A stretch of 64,000 bases of DNA from Peptococcaceae bacterium. Lineage in GTDB: Bacteria > Bacillota > DSM-12270 > Thermacetogeniales > Thermacetogeniaceae. Shown piece after piece: positions 55,694 through 63,469 of the stretch. A program made the position numbers and the translations under genes. Location of the stretch: NCBI GenBank assembly GCA_023249405.1, contig JAHFCR010000004.1, positions 43,625 through 107,624 of the forward strand. The letters run 5' to 3'. Below the pieces are notes generated by a model, which was not told where the DNA came from, searched no databases, and saw only the letters and a list, made by a program, of their open reading frames with translations. The first letter of the stretch is position 1, and every line of letters begins with the position of its first letter.

Positions 55694-55818
55694 CTGTATA
55701 TATCGCACATCCTTTCGCTGCCGTCCAGGCACCCAGTTATTGGTACAATCGTCACAAAACATTCTTTATTATACCTCATATCTTGCAGATCCCGCGCAGA
55801 TTGCCGTCGCCACCGCCA

Positions 55819-55846
55819 TAAAAAATCCCCTGATCGACAGGGGATT
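55819..55846 (-). terminator. Intrinsic terminator
   Basis: Minus-strand stem AATCCCCTG/CAGGGGATT with a five-base loop (plus 55824-55846), followed by TTTTTT. It protects the MFS gene from transcription arriving from 56 kb. Confidence 0.8.
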
Positions 55847-55885
55847 GCCAGGAGCCATCTCGTTTTGTTGAGGATCCCTGAAGCC

Positions 55886-55924
55886 TGCTGGTAAAAATAA
55901 AAGCCCCGGGCCGAAGCCCGGGGC
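55886..55924 (-). terminator. Intrinsic terminator, tandem with the previous
   Basis: Minus-strand stem GCCCCGGG/CCCGGGGC (plus 55903-55924) followed by TTTTATTTTTACC. It lies 40 bp upstream of a second terminator. The double arrangement marks a firm boundary between the housekeeping block and the accessory region. Confidence 0.85.
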
Positions 55925-56188
55925 ATTAAAGGGGGTGGGCTTGGAAATGATTTTATCATCAGTGCCTTAAAATAAAATTAGATTAATGTAAGAAATTAAT
56001 GAGAATTAGTCCGGCCTCCGGAGGCAGAAACGCCAAAATCGTGGACTTCAGAAAATGCGGCAATTTACTCAGGTCAAAGTACCATCTCCAAAGACAGAGC
56101 AATCCCCAGAATCACGTTGACGACGGTCAGGGCCAGAACGACCAATAGGGCTTTAATATCGTTTAGCCTTCCCGCTATTCAACTCATT

Positions 56189-56563
56189 CTAGCTCGATGG
56201 CGTTCCTTCTTCTGTAACTGTGACGTCAACTTCTCCGGCCTTCACCTTGATGTGCACTTGCCGGATCAGTTCCCGAAGTTCGTCGTGGTCTTCTCCAATC
56301 AGTTTAAGTTCGTTCATGGTCGTATCGTGTGTTTCCTGCATCAACGCCTGCAGCTTGGCGCTTTGCTTATTGCTCACGAATCCCAGCACCGGAAGCGCTG
56401 CAGCCTGGAATATGGCCGTTGAAATATAAGTGATCCAGCCCACCAGGCTATTCGGCCGCTGCCAGAAAAGAACTACGATCACCATCGATGTGATCGCCCA
56501 GAAGCAAGCCATAGAACTCAAGCCATCCGCCAGACGATCTGCCAGCCAATCGTTAAATTTCAT
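56189..56563 (-). CDS. Small two-helix membrane protein with coiled-coil tail
   Basis: 124 residues from ATG 56563. Two hydrophobic segments (MACFWAITSMVIVVLFW and WITYISTAIFQAAALPVLGF) are followed by a helical acidic tail (ETHDTTMNELKLIGEDHDELREL). The layout resembles low-affinity iron permease/DUF1003-like small membrane proteins, but this is not certain. Between it and the terminators (55947-56188) a short hydrophobic frame ending near 56076 has no start and is not called. Confidence 0.65.
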   Translation of the reverse strand: MKFNDWLADRLADGLSSMACFWAITSMVIVVLFWQRPNSLVGWITYISTAIFQAAALPVLGFVSNKQSAKLQALMQETHDTTMNELKLIGEDHDELRELIRQVHIKVKAGEVDVTVTEEGTPSS

Positions 56564-56906
56564 ACATCCTCGGCCTCCACTGGAATTTATAAGCGACCAA
56601 AAGTGATATTTCGTTTGATAACGATGCATTCCTGCGATCTACATACCTGTTCTGCCGCCCACCCGCATCCTCCGGTACCGAGACCAGGTCGCTACCGGCA
56701 CATTCTGGTGCCGCTCTCGGAACTCTGCCCCAACGAAGTCGCTTAGGTGGATGTAGTGGACACTCCTCTTCAAAACGATGCCATTGTATTCTAAAGTTTT
56801 TATCCGCACCATCAGATGTATACATTTTGAATGTGGAACTGTATCGCTCACCTTCCCGCGGTTCGATGGTGGGAATACCTATATGGTGATATTCATATTT
56901 CACCAT
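56553..56906 (-). pseudogene. Truncated VOC/glyoxalase-like gene
   Basis: ATG 56906 has AAGGAG 6 nt upstream and starts MVKYEYHHIGIPTIEPREGE, then FRIQWHRFEEECPLHP, the start of a small VOC (glyoxalase/bleomycin-resistance-like) protein family. After about residue 55 the sequence no longer fits that family and becomes arginine/proline-rich. Another frame there reads LSDFVGAEFRERHQN, as if joined to a different gene. I infer a deletion or insertion that removed the C-terminal half. Confidence 0.6.
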
Positions 56907-56919
56907 TTCCATCTCCTTT

Positions 56920-57512
56920 TTCTCTATTGAGGATCATGCCAGCCTGAAAATTAACCAATATATGTCCCATAGGCGGTCTATCCCATGCTTGCGCTTCAGG
57001 TAGCTGATCTGCGCCTCTTCTCACACCCCCCCCAACGCTGCAAATACTTGAACCAGAACTGGGACTCTCTGTGTTCGTAATTGAGCCAGTCCCTGCAGGG
57101 AAGAGAGATCTTTTAACCCTTTCTCGTGCGCAGAGCAGCTTCATTTTTTGGACTGGCAAAACGCCGGCCAGTAGCGACACTAATTGGAGCATAGACCAAC
57201 ATCAATATGGGCATCAACAGCCAGACGCCAAAAGTATATCATCGTTCGGGGCCGCCCCAAAGCACCTGGTAGCGGGTGATGATCTTGTTCTCGCAATCCT
57301 GGGCCAGAAGATTCATCCCCACTCCGCCGGCGCTTTCAGCTTTCTTTCATGATAGGGTGGATTCGTTTCCTAAATGGAACGGGTCCGGTTGCACTGCCAG
57401 CCAGCCCCTGCCCCTTGATCTTTTTGACGGCGCAAACGATCACCCGCGCGCAGTCGGAGAACAAGCTGGCATCGGTGTGGTAGTGAATGTTGGATTCCAC
57501 CACGGTGGATAC
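56920..57512 (-). pseudogene. Decayed transposase (ISNCY-like) remnants
   Basis: Three minus-strand fragments in different frames resemble a DDE transposase: VSTVVESNIHYHTDASLFSD near 57450-57512, MNLLAQDCENKIITRYQVLW near 57240-57310, and QISYLKRKHGIDRLWDILVN near 56945-57015. They occur in the order expected for a transposase of the type carrying ETNIHYPTDSSLL and a late SxLKRxxG motif. Stops and frameshifts separate them, and no terminal inverted repeats were found. The element is inactive. Confidence 0.5.
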
Positions 57513-58484
57513 CTAATACTTCTCGTCATTATTGACTTTTGAGCCAGCAAGGATCTTTTTAGTTACATTAACTTCACTCTTATAAAATTTAATGAAGGAT
57601 CCATGACTTAAGGTATGGCCGGGAAGTAATATATCATAAAAATCAACCTTGTGGGAACTAAGACCTTTTACCATGTCTTCTAACTTTTTTTGGTTACAAA
57701 TATCAACTATCTCCAGAGGGTAGTCTAAGGCATAAAAAAGACTATGCCGATAGCCCAGATCAGCCAAATATGGAAATACATCGAAAGGGTTTTGTAGCAG
57801 CACCGGAGCAAATTCAAAGAATATCGTAGGACCGGTATCAGCCAAATATTCTCGAGCGCCCCGCAACACATAAGGATCAAAACCGTCAGTATCCACTTTT
57901 ATCAGATTAGCATCCTTAAAAAACGTATTCTTTTCTAAAATTGTTTTTACAGATGTAATTAAAACTGTTTCTTTGTCTATCGCCTCTACAAAATGACCCG
58001 TTCCGCATTCTGTCAGAATATACCCCTGCGCTTCCCGGTCACTATCTCCGCATATAGCATCGACACAAACAATTCGCCCATTCATCGATTTTACGTTTTC
58101 TTGCAGCAAAGAAAAATAATGTTTATCTCCCTCAACACAAAGAAAAGCACCAGGCACTTCCTGAGAAATGGCAGCAACCGAATCGCCAATATTGGCCCCT
58201 ATATCAATAACTTTTAAATACTTATCCTGCTGAAATATTGTCTTGGCTACACGAGGCAAGACCGTACCGCACAAAGGCGCTTGGGCATCGTACCATGGCA
58301 TTTGATGCGAGAGATTCATCGTCAGGTCAGTATTGCTGATCTTCATGCTTATAAGAGGATCGCCATGCCTGATCAGCGTATTACGTAATTCGTTAAGGGC
58401 ATTAAAATAGATTTGGTCATTTCCCAAGCAGCTGCAATGAATTAATTCTTCATAAATCAATTGGGAAAGCGCATTTAAGTTCAC
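57513..58484 (-). CDS. FkbM family methyltransferase
   Basis: 323 residues from GTG 58484, chosen because AGAGGTGAGG precedes it; a TTG at 58502 has no site. The Rossmann core VIDIGANIGDSVAAIS, acidic LCVEGDKHYF and the FkbM signature LIKVDTDGFDPYVLRGAREYL are present. FkbM enzymes O-methylate sugars or polyketides. The gene is more AT-rich than its surroundings and is bounded by transposase and recombinase debris, so it was probably acquired. Confidence 0.9.
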   Translation of the reverse strand: MNLNALSQLIYEELIHCSCLGNDQIYFNALNELRNTLIRHGDPLISMKISNTDLTMNLSHQMPWYDAQAPLCGTVLPRVAKTIFQQDKYLKVIDIGANIGDSVAAISQEVPGAFLCVEGDKHYFSLLQENVKSMNGRIVCVDAICGDSDREAQGYILTECGTGHFVEAIDKETVLITSVKTILEKNTFFKDANLIKVDTDGFDPYVLRGAREYLADTGPTIFFEFAPVLLQNPFDVFPYLADLGYRHSLFYALDYPLEIVDICNQKKLEDMVKGLSSHKVDFYDILLPGHTLSHGSFIKFYKSEVNVTKKILAGSKVNNDEKY

Positions 58485-58654
58485 ATCCTCACCTCTTAAC
58501 AATGACTATTTAACATTATATTCCATTTAGCGCCTACAGTTACCAAATGCCCCGGGGCCTCCTCCCGGGTGTCAGTATTTCATGCATAGCACCCATACCG
58601 GCAGCCTCAATGACCGCCGGGGTCAATATTTTGCGTAAATATGAGAGAGGGTGC

Positions 58655-58879
58655 AGGCCAGGATGAGCAAGAGAGTGAACGACAACGGAGAGTGTGCCCG
58701 CCAGCGCGCCTAAGAGGTCTATCACCTGCGGCAAATGCGGCGGCACCATGATCGCTGTAAGTAATTATGGTCGTGACAAGACCCGCCATCCCTATTACGT
58801 CTGCGGCAAAAAGCAGCGTTCCAAGGGATGCGGCCTGAAGACCATCCGCAAAGATACCGTGGAACAATGGCGATCATGA
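58655..58879 (+). pseudogene. Serine recombinase C-terminal fragment (zinc ribbon)
   Basis: The plus strand encodes ITCGKCGGTMIAVSNYG and YYVCGKKQRSKGCGLKTI, the recombinase zinc beta-ribbon with four cysteines from large serine recombinases, then stops after EQWRS. Just upstream, a second frame (VQARMSKRVNDNGE) looks like the preceding helical part, so a frameshift separates them. Catalytic and DNA-binding domains are absent. It is a leftover of a phage or integrative element. The rest of the gap 58485-59003 holds no gene. Confidence 0.65.
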
Positions 58880-59003
58880 ATAATTAGGAACAAGTTTTTT
58901 TACCCGTAGGCCTCTATTTCTACAAGGAGGTGATGCTGTATATATAAAGGACTAATCCATAATACACTGCGTTGGGAGATATGTTCGATATGTTCATCGA
59001 AAT

Positions 59004-60113
59004 CTATTGGCCTGCAACAGCCTTGTTTCCCTTTTTCCTGATCATGGCCACCAGCAGGATGATGGCCGGAACAGCCAGCTCCATTATGGCGGCATAAATA
59101 GGCCAGGGTCCGAAAATAAAAGTGGTTAGTTGAAGATAAGTGCCCTGCGTAACTCGGCTAAGGATAACTGTGGCCACAGCGATGGGGATCAGCGTTACCC
59201 GGTATTGTTTTAAACCCAAGGTACTGGCAGTGGCAATGCCTGCAGTGTGATACAGGAGCGCCAGTTTCACCAACGCCCCAAAGAGCCAGATGACTACAAC
59301 CAGTATGTTCGCGCGCTCTATAAAGTTCCCGATAGAGATATAGCGAGCCAACGAGTTATAAGGAAAGACCAGATGCGCGGTCACCGAGGTCCCGAATACC
59401 CCCACGATAACCAGCATGGTGACGCCGGCAAAGACGGAATTCATGGCCTGCTGCAAAAAAGCAGCTTTAAAGGCCTCGTTTTTCTGGTTCAGGTAGGGAA
59501 AGAGCATGAACATAATAAATGCTCCTCCCCGCCAGGGGCTATCAACATAGCTTCCCTTCAGGGCAGGCATCATGCCGTTTTCAAACACCGGTCTGAGATT
59601 GCCGAAGTTAATGTCCTTGGCCACAAGAGCCAGTACTAAAGTGCCAATCAATATCCATACTGGAAAAATTAGCTCATTCTCTCGTGCAATTGCCTCAATA
59701 CCCAGATAGGCCCCATAAAGCGCCACTATCGCTCCTATAATATCAAGCACCGTCAGCGGGGTGCCGCTCATGAAAGCTATGTGAACAAAGCTGGAGATCT
59801 CGTTCAGTGTGCCAAAAGAGATGTTGATAAAAAACAAGACATAGGCCGCAGCCAACAGCTTGCCGGGAATTTTCCCCATGATTTCAGGCAGATATTCGGT
59901 AAAGACCTTGGATGGGAACCGCCCGGCTAGAGCCAATGCTATTCCAACGATAACGAGACCATAAAAGAAAACGGGTATAGAAACAGAAAGCCATCCGTCG
60001 GGGCCAGCCGCCTCAGATATCTTTGCCGGCGCATAGATCGCCGCACTGGACACTTCCATCATGAACAGCAACAGGAGCAACTGCACGCTGTTTATGCGGC
60101 CTTTATCGAGCAT
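59004..60113 (-). CDS. Spore germination permease, GerAB/GerKB type
   Basis: 369 residues with about ten membrane helices of the spore-germination permease (APC superfamily) family. The N-terminal region reads ISSVQLLLLL-like INSVQLLLLLFMMEVSSAAIYAP, with characteristic EYLPEIMGKIPGKLLAA and PFFxP-like MLFPYLNQKNE. In spores these proteins bind germinants in the inner membrane together with GerAA and GerAC. Neither partner is adjacent, so this is an orphan B subunit. ATG 60113 is preceded by GAGGG at 7 nt. Confidence 0.9.
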   Translation of the reverse strand: MLDKGRINSVQLLLLLFMMEVSSAAIYAPAKISEAAGPDGWLSVSIPVFFYGLVIVGIALALAGRFPSKVFTEYLPEIMGKIPGKLLAAAYVLFFINISFGTLNEISSFVHIAFMSGTPLTVLDIIGAIVALYGAYLGIEAIARENELIFPVWILIGTLVLALVAKDINFGNLRPVFENGMMPALKGSYVDSPWRGGAFIMFMLFPYLNQKNEAFKAAFLQQAMNSVFAGVTMLVIVGVFGTSVTAHLVFPYNSLARYISIGNFIERANILVVVIWLFGALVKLALLYHTAGIATASTLGLKQYRVTLIPIAVATVILSRVTQGTYLQLTTFIFGPWPIYAAIMELAVPAIILLVAMIRKKGNKAVAGQ

Positions 60114-60194
60114 AGGCACACCCTCGCCCTTTGTCTTATTAGTTTTAGGGTGTGTCCGGAAGATACATTGTTATGTCAAGCATATATTGGGTGT

Positions 60195-60311
60195 TTAGAC
60201 TGTTGGCTCCAGGCCGGAGACGTTGAGGATGGCGGTGGCGATCAGGAGGATGGAGAGAAGCCTGCGCGGGTCGGTTTGAAGAACGGCGGTAGAGAAATTA
60301 AAAATTGTCAT
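60195..60311 (-). CDS. 38-residue hydrophobic mini-protein
   Basis: ATG 60311 to TAA 60195. The peptide begins MTIFNFSTAVLQTDPRRLL, followed by a hydrophobic SILLIATAILNVSGLEPTV. The frame is free of rare features, but no strong ribosome site is seen, so the call is tentative. It lies just upstream of the GerAB gene and may be co-transcribed with it. No family is recognised. Confidence 0.4.
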   Translation of the reverse strand: MTIFNFSTAVLQTDPRRLLSILLIATAILNVSGLEPTV

Positions 60312-60404
60312 GTTATCATCTTGATATTATAATGCTATAGACAATGACGCCCCGGTCAGGTGCCGGGGTATAAGGGACGGGCTGGGCAAGATACTGGAAT
60401 TGAT

Positions 60405-60791
60405 TTACACGCCGTCTCTGATCGTATATGGCGCGCCGTGTTGGTAAGCGCCCTTAGGAGATCGGGGGTTCGGTGCCAATGTCGCAGCCAGATAGCAAGC
60501 GGTAACCGATACCGCAATAATAATCGCTAAAAATAGGACCTTCTTTTTATCTTTAAAAATATTTTTTGTCACAGTGGCAATCCATCCCGAGTGCATTAAC
60601 AAATGAGCCATGATTATGGCAACTATCGTATATCCCATCCATATATGCAACGGCTTAATATAGGACATAGATACTACGCTTAAAATAAATTGCGGTTTTA
60701 AATGCATCAAGATACCAGTAGCTATGGATACAAATCCAATAATGAATAACACGATATCAAGGAAATAGTTGCCTTCGTTTTTTGTTATCAT
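60405..60791 (-). CDS. DUF4405-type small membrane protein
   Basis: 128 residues with four hydrophobic segments. IKPLHIWMGYTIVAIIMAHLLMHSGWI contains spaced histidines in helices 2 and 3, as in DUF4405/cytochrome b-like proteins that may bind haem. The C-terminus (PNPRSPKGAYQHGAPYTIRDGV) is outside the membrane. ATG 60791 follows GGAAAAGGAAGAG. It is a single gene of unknown role. Confidence 0.75.
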   Translation of the reverse strand: MITKNEGNYFLDIVLFIIGFVSIATGILMHLKPQFILSVVSMSYIKPLHIWMGYTIVAIIMAHLLMHSGWIATVTKNIFKDKKKVLFLAIIIAVSVTACYLAATLAPNPRSPKGAYQHGAPYTIRDGV

Positions 60792-60910
60792 TTATCTCTT
60801 CCTTTTCCCTGTTATTTTTATCTTGAAATATGCTGTTATTAGTTTATCGCCACTATCTTAAAATAATCTTAATACAGGATAAGAATCCCATTAAAAATAG
60901 ACGTAAAATG

Positions 60911-60941
60911 AAAAAAGACCCCGGCAGCCGCCACCGGGGTC
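60911..60941 (-). terminator. Intrinsic terminator of the small-gene operon
   Basis: Minus-strand stem GACCCCGG/CCGGGGTC (plus 60917-60941) followed by TTTTTTCATTTT, 24 bp after the stop of the membrane protein gene at 60965. Confidence 0.9.
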
Positions 60942-60964
60942 AATGTTTTGCGTGAAATACTTTT

Positions 60965-61378
60965 TTAGCAGATCAGACGGAAGACGACGACCATGGCCAC
61001 CACGGCCACCAGGATAACCAGCAGCCTGATGGCGGCAGAGCCCTTGGTCTCCGTCACCTTTATACCGAAGAGAGCGCAGATCTTCTGACCGATCTCCTGG
61101 AGCATCTTTAGGACGTAGGCGCCGATGGCAGCCCAGGCGATCACCGCCAGAGTATCGGCAGTGATGGTGCTCACATTTGACGCCAGGTAGCTGAAGTTGA
61201 GCTGCGCCGCTCCGGCCAGGGCGGTCAGGGACAGGCCGTAGGGCAAGACCTCCGTCTCCAGCGATCGGGGTAGCTTCGGCAGGCTGAAGCTACCGTCCTT
61301 GAGAGCGATGGCCACCCCGAGGAGGACGTTCAGGAAGATCAGGACCAGGACGGCCAATAAAGCGTAGATCAGGCCCAT
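60965..61378 (-). CDS. Small membrane protein, holin-like
   Basis: 137 residues with an N-terminal helix (IYALLAVLVLIFLNVLLGVAIAL), a middle hydrophobic region and a C-terminal helix (LLVILVAVVAMVVVFRLIC). The small size, helices and neighbours suggest a phage-holin-like protein, but no family motif proves it. AAAGGAGG precedes the start. It is the last gene before the terminator at 60911. Confidence 0.65.
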   Translation of the reverse strand: MGLIYALLAVLVLIFLNVLLGVAIALKDGSFSLPKLPRSLETEVLPYGLSLTALAGAAQLNFSYLASNVSTITADTLAVIAWAAIGAYVLKMLQEIGQKICALFGIKVTETKGSAAIRLLVILVAVVAMVVVFRLIC

Positions 61379-61420
61379 ATTCAGAGTAAAAATGACGATC
61401 CCTCCTTTCTCCCGTTTTTT

Positions 61421-61601
61421 TTAGATCAGTTTCAACTTGTCCGGGATCACCATCAACATCTCCCGGGTCACCAGGCCGCGGGAGATGGTTCCGTCGATGA
61501 GGCCTCTGGCTTTCGACTTCTCCCAGGATGCCTTAGCCCAGCCGCCCAGGGTAGCGCTCTCGGCTGCTGGCAGCGATGGCGTTGAGCAGGGCGGTGGCCA
61601 T
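61421..61601 (-). pseudogene. Frameshifted small gene with endolysin-tail-like C-terminus
   Basis: ATG 61601, with AAGGAAAA upstream, begins MATALLNAIAAS and stops early. In a second frame the sequence continues SATLGGWAKASWEKSKARG, then LIDGTISRGLVTREML, to TAA 61421. That second part resembles the short repeat found at the ends of clostridial cell-wall amidases (WAKxxWEKAKxKGxxDGT..PVTREE). A one-base shift near 61560 separates the halves. It is either a real frameshift or a sequence error. Confidence 0.55.
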
Positions 61602-61643
61602 TCAGAGCTGTTTTCCTTGCCAGGGTCTCAATTCGATTCCTCC

Positions 61644-61871
61644 TTATGACGGCCCGTTCGGGTCGCTTGCCACTGTAGTTGTATATGCGTGGCCGCTGTT
61701 CGCTATGCCGCCATTTGTCTGGCCCGTCTTGTCCGGATTATTCACGTCTATGAGGTCGACTGTGCCCGAGGTATTCATCCCCTTGGCGATCATCGCTACA
61801 TTGACGACTCAAATAAAGCCCATTCCCGTCAGGATGACCACCCGTAAGGTTCGTGGCGATGTCTCCGGCAT
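61644..61871 (-). pseudogene. Small secreted/pilin-like protein gene with in-frame TGA
   Basis: ATG 61871 opens a frame with an N-terminal hydrophobic helix (LRVVILTGMGFI), interrupted by TGA at 61809-61811. It then continues VVNVAMIAKGMNTSGTVDLI in the same frame to TAA 61644. A TGG-to-TGA change would explain the break. The product (75 codons) would be a small single-helix protein with a polar, threonine/asparagine-rich outside. The family is not recognised. It lies between the 36- and 60-codon genes of the same row. Confidence 0.5.
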
Positions 61872-61879
61872 GAACCCGC

Positions 61880-61990
61880 TTACCAGATACCGGTCATGGC
61901 ACATGCGATATCGATGAGCGCTATGGATGACTTCTTTCCTTCATGTATCGATAGCAAATCGTTAAAATGTTTTTTAAGTTGTTCAATCAT
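61880..61990 (-). CDS. 36-residue hypothetical protein
   Basis: ATG 61990 overlaps the stop of the previous small gene (TGATG). The peptide starts MIEQLKKHFNDLLSIHEG and ends ACAMTGIW before TAA 61880. The coupling supports translation. It may be shortened compared with relatives, as neighbouring genes are damaged. Function unknown. Confidence 0.45.
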   Translation of the reverse strand: MIEQLKKHFNDLLSIHEGKKSSIALIDIACAMTGIW

Positions 61991-62178
61991 CACCCGACCC
62001 CCTTCTCGAGCGCCGACACCTCGGTTTCTAATACCTCAATCCGATCCGGCAATTTGCAGAGCGCTGAATCAAACTCGCCCCACCTGACCGCCAGCTGCAG
62101 CGATGGGACCGGGGCTGGGATGATGTTGGCCAGAAAGAGGCGGCCGAGGCAGTTGTCGGGGTCGTTGAAATCGCTCAT
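61990..62178 (-). CDS. 62-residue hypothetical protein with C-terminal coil
   Basis: ATG 62178 has AAAGGATGG 5 nt upstream. The peptide reads MSDFNDPDNCLGRLFLANII, then a C-terminal helix (RIEVLETEVSALEKG). It is the first gene of the small-gene row that runs to the terminator at 60911. The style matches accessory genes next to phage-like holins. Function unknown. Confidence 0.55.
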   Translation of the reverse strand: MSDFNDPDNCLGRLFLANIIPAPVPSLQLAVRWGEFDSALCKLPDRIEVLETEVSALEKGVG

Positions 62179-62233
62179 TTCAGCCATCCTTTCAGGGCCA
62201 CCCAGGCCAGGCGCTGCCCCAGCACGCGCAGCA

Positions 62234-62256
62234 AAATAAAAAAATGCCTCACGGCA
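62234..62256 (-). terminator. Short intrinsic terminator
   Basis: Minus-strand ATGCC-GTGA-GGCAT (plus 62244-62256) followed by TTTTTTTATTTT. The stem is only five pairs but the T-run is good. It follows the 42-codon gene. Confidence 0.6.
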
Positions 62257-62307
62257 TGTCAAACGGGTTACTCGCCTCTTTTTTTGGCCCTGCCCGGGAT
62301 CTAGGAT

Positions 62308-62436
62308 CTACCTCACTAGCGCTATGATCGCTGCCAGAATAGACAATGCTGCGGTCACAATGTGCTGGCATTGAAAATGTTGGACTTGGCATTCTTGCCC
62401 GTCCTTACCATGTAACTCTTTTTTCAAGGCCTCCAT
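62308..62436 (-). CDS. 42-residue protein with C-terminal membrane helix
   Basis: ATG 62436, with AAGGGG close upstream, to TAG 62308. The N-terminal half is polar with histidines and two cysteines (GQECQVQHFQCQH). The C-terminal half is a single helix (IVTAALSILAAIIALVR). It is divergent from the XRE/HicB cassette and followed by a terminator. A tail-anchored mini-protein of unknown function, possibly toxin-like in layout. Confidence 0.5.
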   Translation of the reverse strand: MEALKKELHGKDGQECQVQHFQCQHIVTAALSILAAIIALVR

Positions 62437-62456
62437 GGCCCCTTTTAAATATTATT

Positions 62457-62485
62457 TTGACAGCTATCATATATTTTTGTATTAT
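62457..62485 (+). promoter_or_regulatory. Sigma-A promoter of the XRE/HicB cassette
   Basis: TTGACA (62457-62462) and TATTAT (62480-62485) with a 17-bp spacer, 32 bp before the XRE gene start. Confidence 0.75.
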
Positions 62486-62517
62486 CAGAGATAGATTAGC
62501 CATGAGGGAGGATAACA

Positions 62518-62751
62518 ATGATTAGCTATAAACCCTTTCAAAAGCTATTAATTGATCGAGAGCTTAAAAAGAATCAGATTATGGAGATGGCAGGAATCTC
62601 TGGCGCGACCATGGCCAAGCTAAACACAACTGAATATGTCTCCCTCGAGATTGTTGACCGCCTCTGCAAAGCTCTGGACTGTCAGCCAGGGGATCTGCTG
62701 GTCTATGTGCCAGGGGAAGGAGATGAAAATAACCATGCAAAGACGGTTTAA
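62518..62751 (+). CDS. XRE-family HTH regulator
   Basis: 77 residues forming a Cro/C1-type helix-turn-helix (KNQIMEMAGISGATMAKLN, then VDRLCKALDCQPGDLLVY). The ATG follows GAGGGAGGATAACA. It overlaps the hicB start and is probably an autoregulator of the cassette. Confidence 0.9.
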   Translation: MISYKPFQKLLIDRELKKNQIMEMAGISGATMAKLNTTEYVSLEIVDRLCKALDCQPGDLLVYVPGEGDENNHAKTV

Positions 62752-62965
62752 GGTGATCCTGGAGTGGAATGAGGACGGCGGTGGCTACACAGTGACAGTG
62801 CCGGCGCTACCAGGATGCATAACCGAAGGAGATACGGTCGAAGAGGCCATGGAAAATGCCCAGGAAGCCATAACGGGTTATTTGGAAGCGTTAAAATTGC
62901 AAGGTAAGCCTCTTCCAAAACATGATCCGCGGATGCTGTACGGAGAAGTAGAGGTATCGTTATGA
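62723..62965 (+). CDS. hicB: HicB-family antitoxin-like protein
   Basis: 80 residues from ATG 62723 (a second ATG at 62735 is possible). The partial RNase H-like HicB fold is shown by FKVILEWNEDGGGYTVTVPALPGCITEGDT and EEAMENAQEAITGYLEAL. The gene starts inside the XRE gene. HicB proteins neutralise the HicA mRNase; the HicA partner is not evident here. Confidence 0.88.
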   Translation: MKITMQRRFKVILEWNEDGGGYTVTVPALPGCITEGDTVEEAMENAQEAITGYLEALKLQGKPLPKHDPRMLYGEVEVSL

Positions 62966-63264
62966 CGCGGGCCCATGCCAGCGATACCGGAAAGCGCCGG
63001 GCAATCTCCCGGCTGGCTGAAAACCTAAAGGGAATAACTGTCTGGAAACTGTCGGAATATGGGCATCAAAGAAGGCTCACAAAATACCTGGGAGCCTTGC
63101 TATATCTGCTGGTAGCCCTAAAGAGTGGCCTATCGTATACGAAACGCACCATTCAAGATGTCGTTTCAACAAGATATCGCGAAGTTGAGGGTTACTACCA
63201 CCGCTCAAAGTCATGGCCACCCGGGCGCTCACCCACACGATACCCCTTTCATATTTTTATATAG
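62962..63264 (+). CDS. Unrecognised protein in the toxin position of the cassette
   Basis: The ATG overlaps the hicB stop by four bases. The frame is 100 codons and begins with basic sequence (TGKRRAISRLAENL). It lacks the HicA signature (a glycine-serine-histidine near a basic strand), and the C-terminal third is unusual (arginine/proline/histidine-rich). Either a degraded HicA or an unrelated partner. The 205 bp after it hold no gene. Confidence 0.4.
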   Translation: MTRAHASDTGKRRAISRLAENLKGITVWKLSEYGHQRRLTKYLGALLYLLVALKSGLSYTKRTIQDVVSTRYREVEGYYHRSKSWPPGRSPTRYPFHIFI

Positions 63265-63469
63265 CCATTCCCCCCTTCTTTGATCCCCAATTCATCTGCT
63301 CCTCGCACAATAGTTTCTGTAAGGCTTATCGACGGTGGCGTCTACGGTAGCGCCGTCATCTTCGCCAGAAGCTGAATTTCAAAGAGTTTTCAAAGGAGAC
63401 ATTCCGATAATCAAATCAGGTTAGAAAAAACTATTCGTGCCTTGAGCACAAAAAGGGTGGTGTTATTTC

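Noticed and set aside
57276..57542. Plus-strand 88-codon frame
   Set aside because: It is antisense to transposase remnants and the end of the FkbM gene, with no supporting signals.
61809..61811. Selenocysteine codon (TGA)
   Set aside because: No conserved redox motif surrounds it and I see no convincing SECIS hairpin downstream. A TGG-to-TGA change is more likely.
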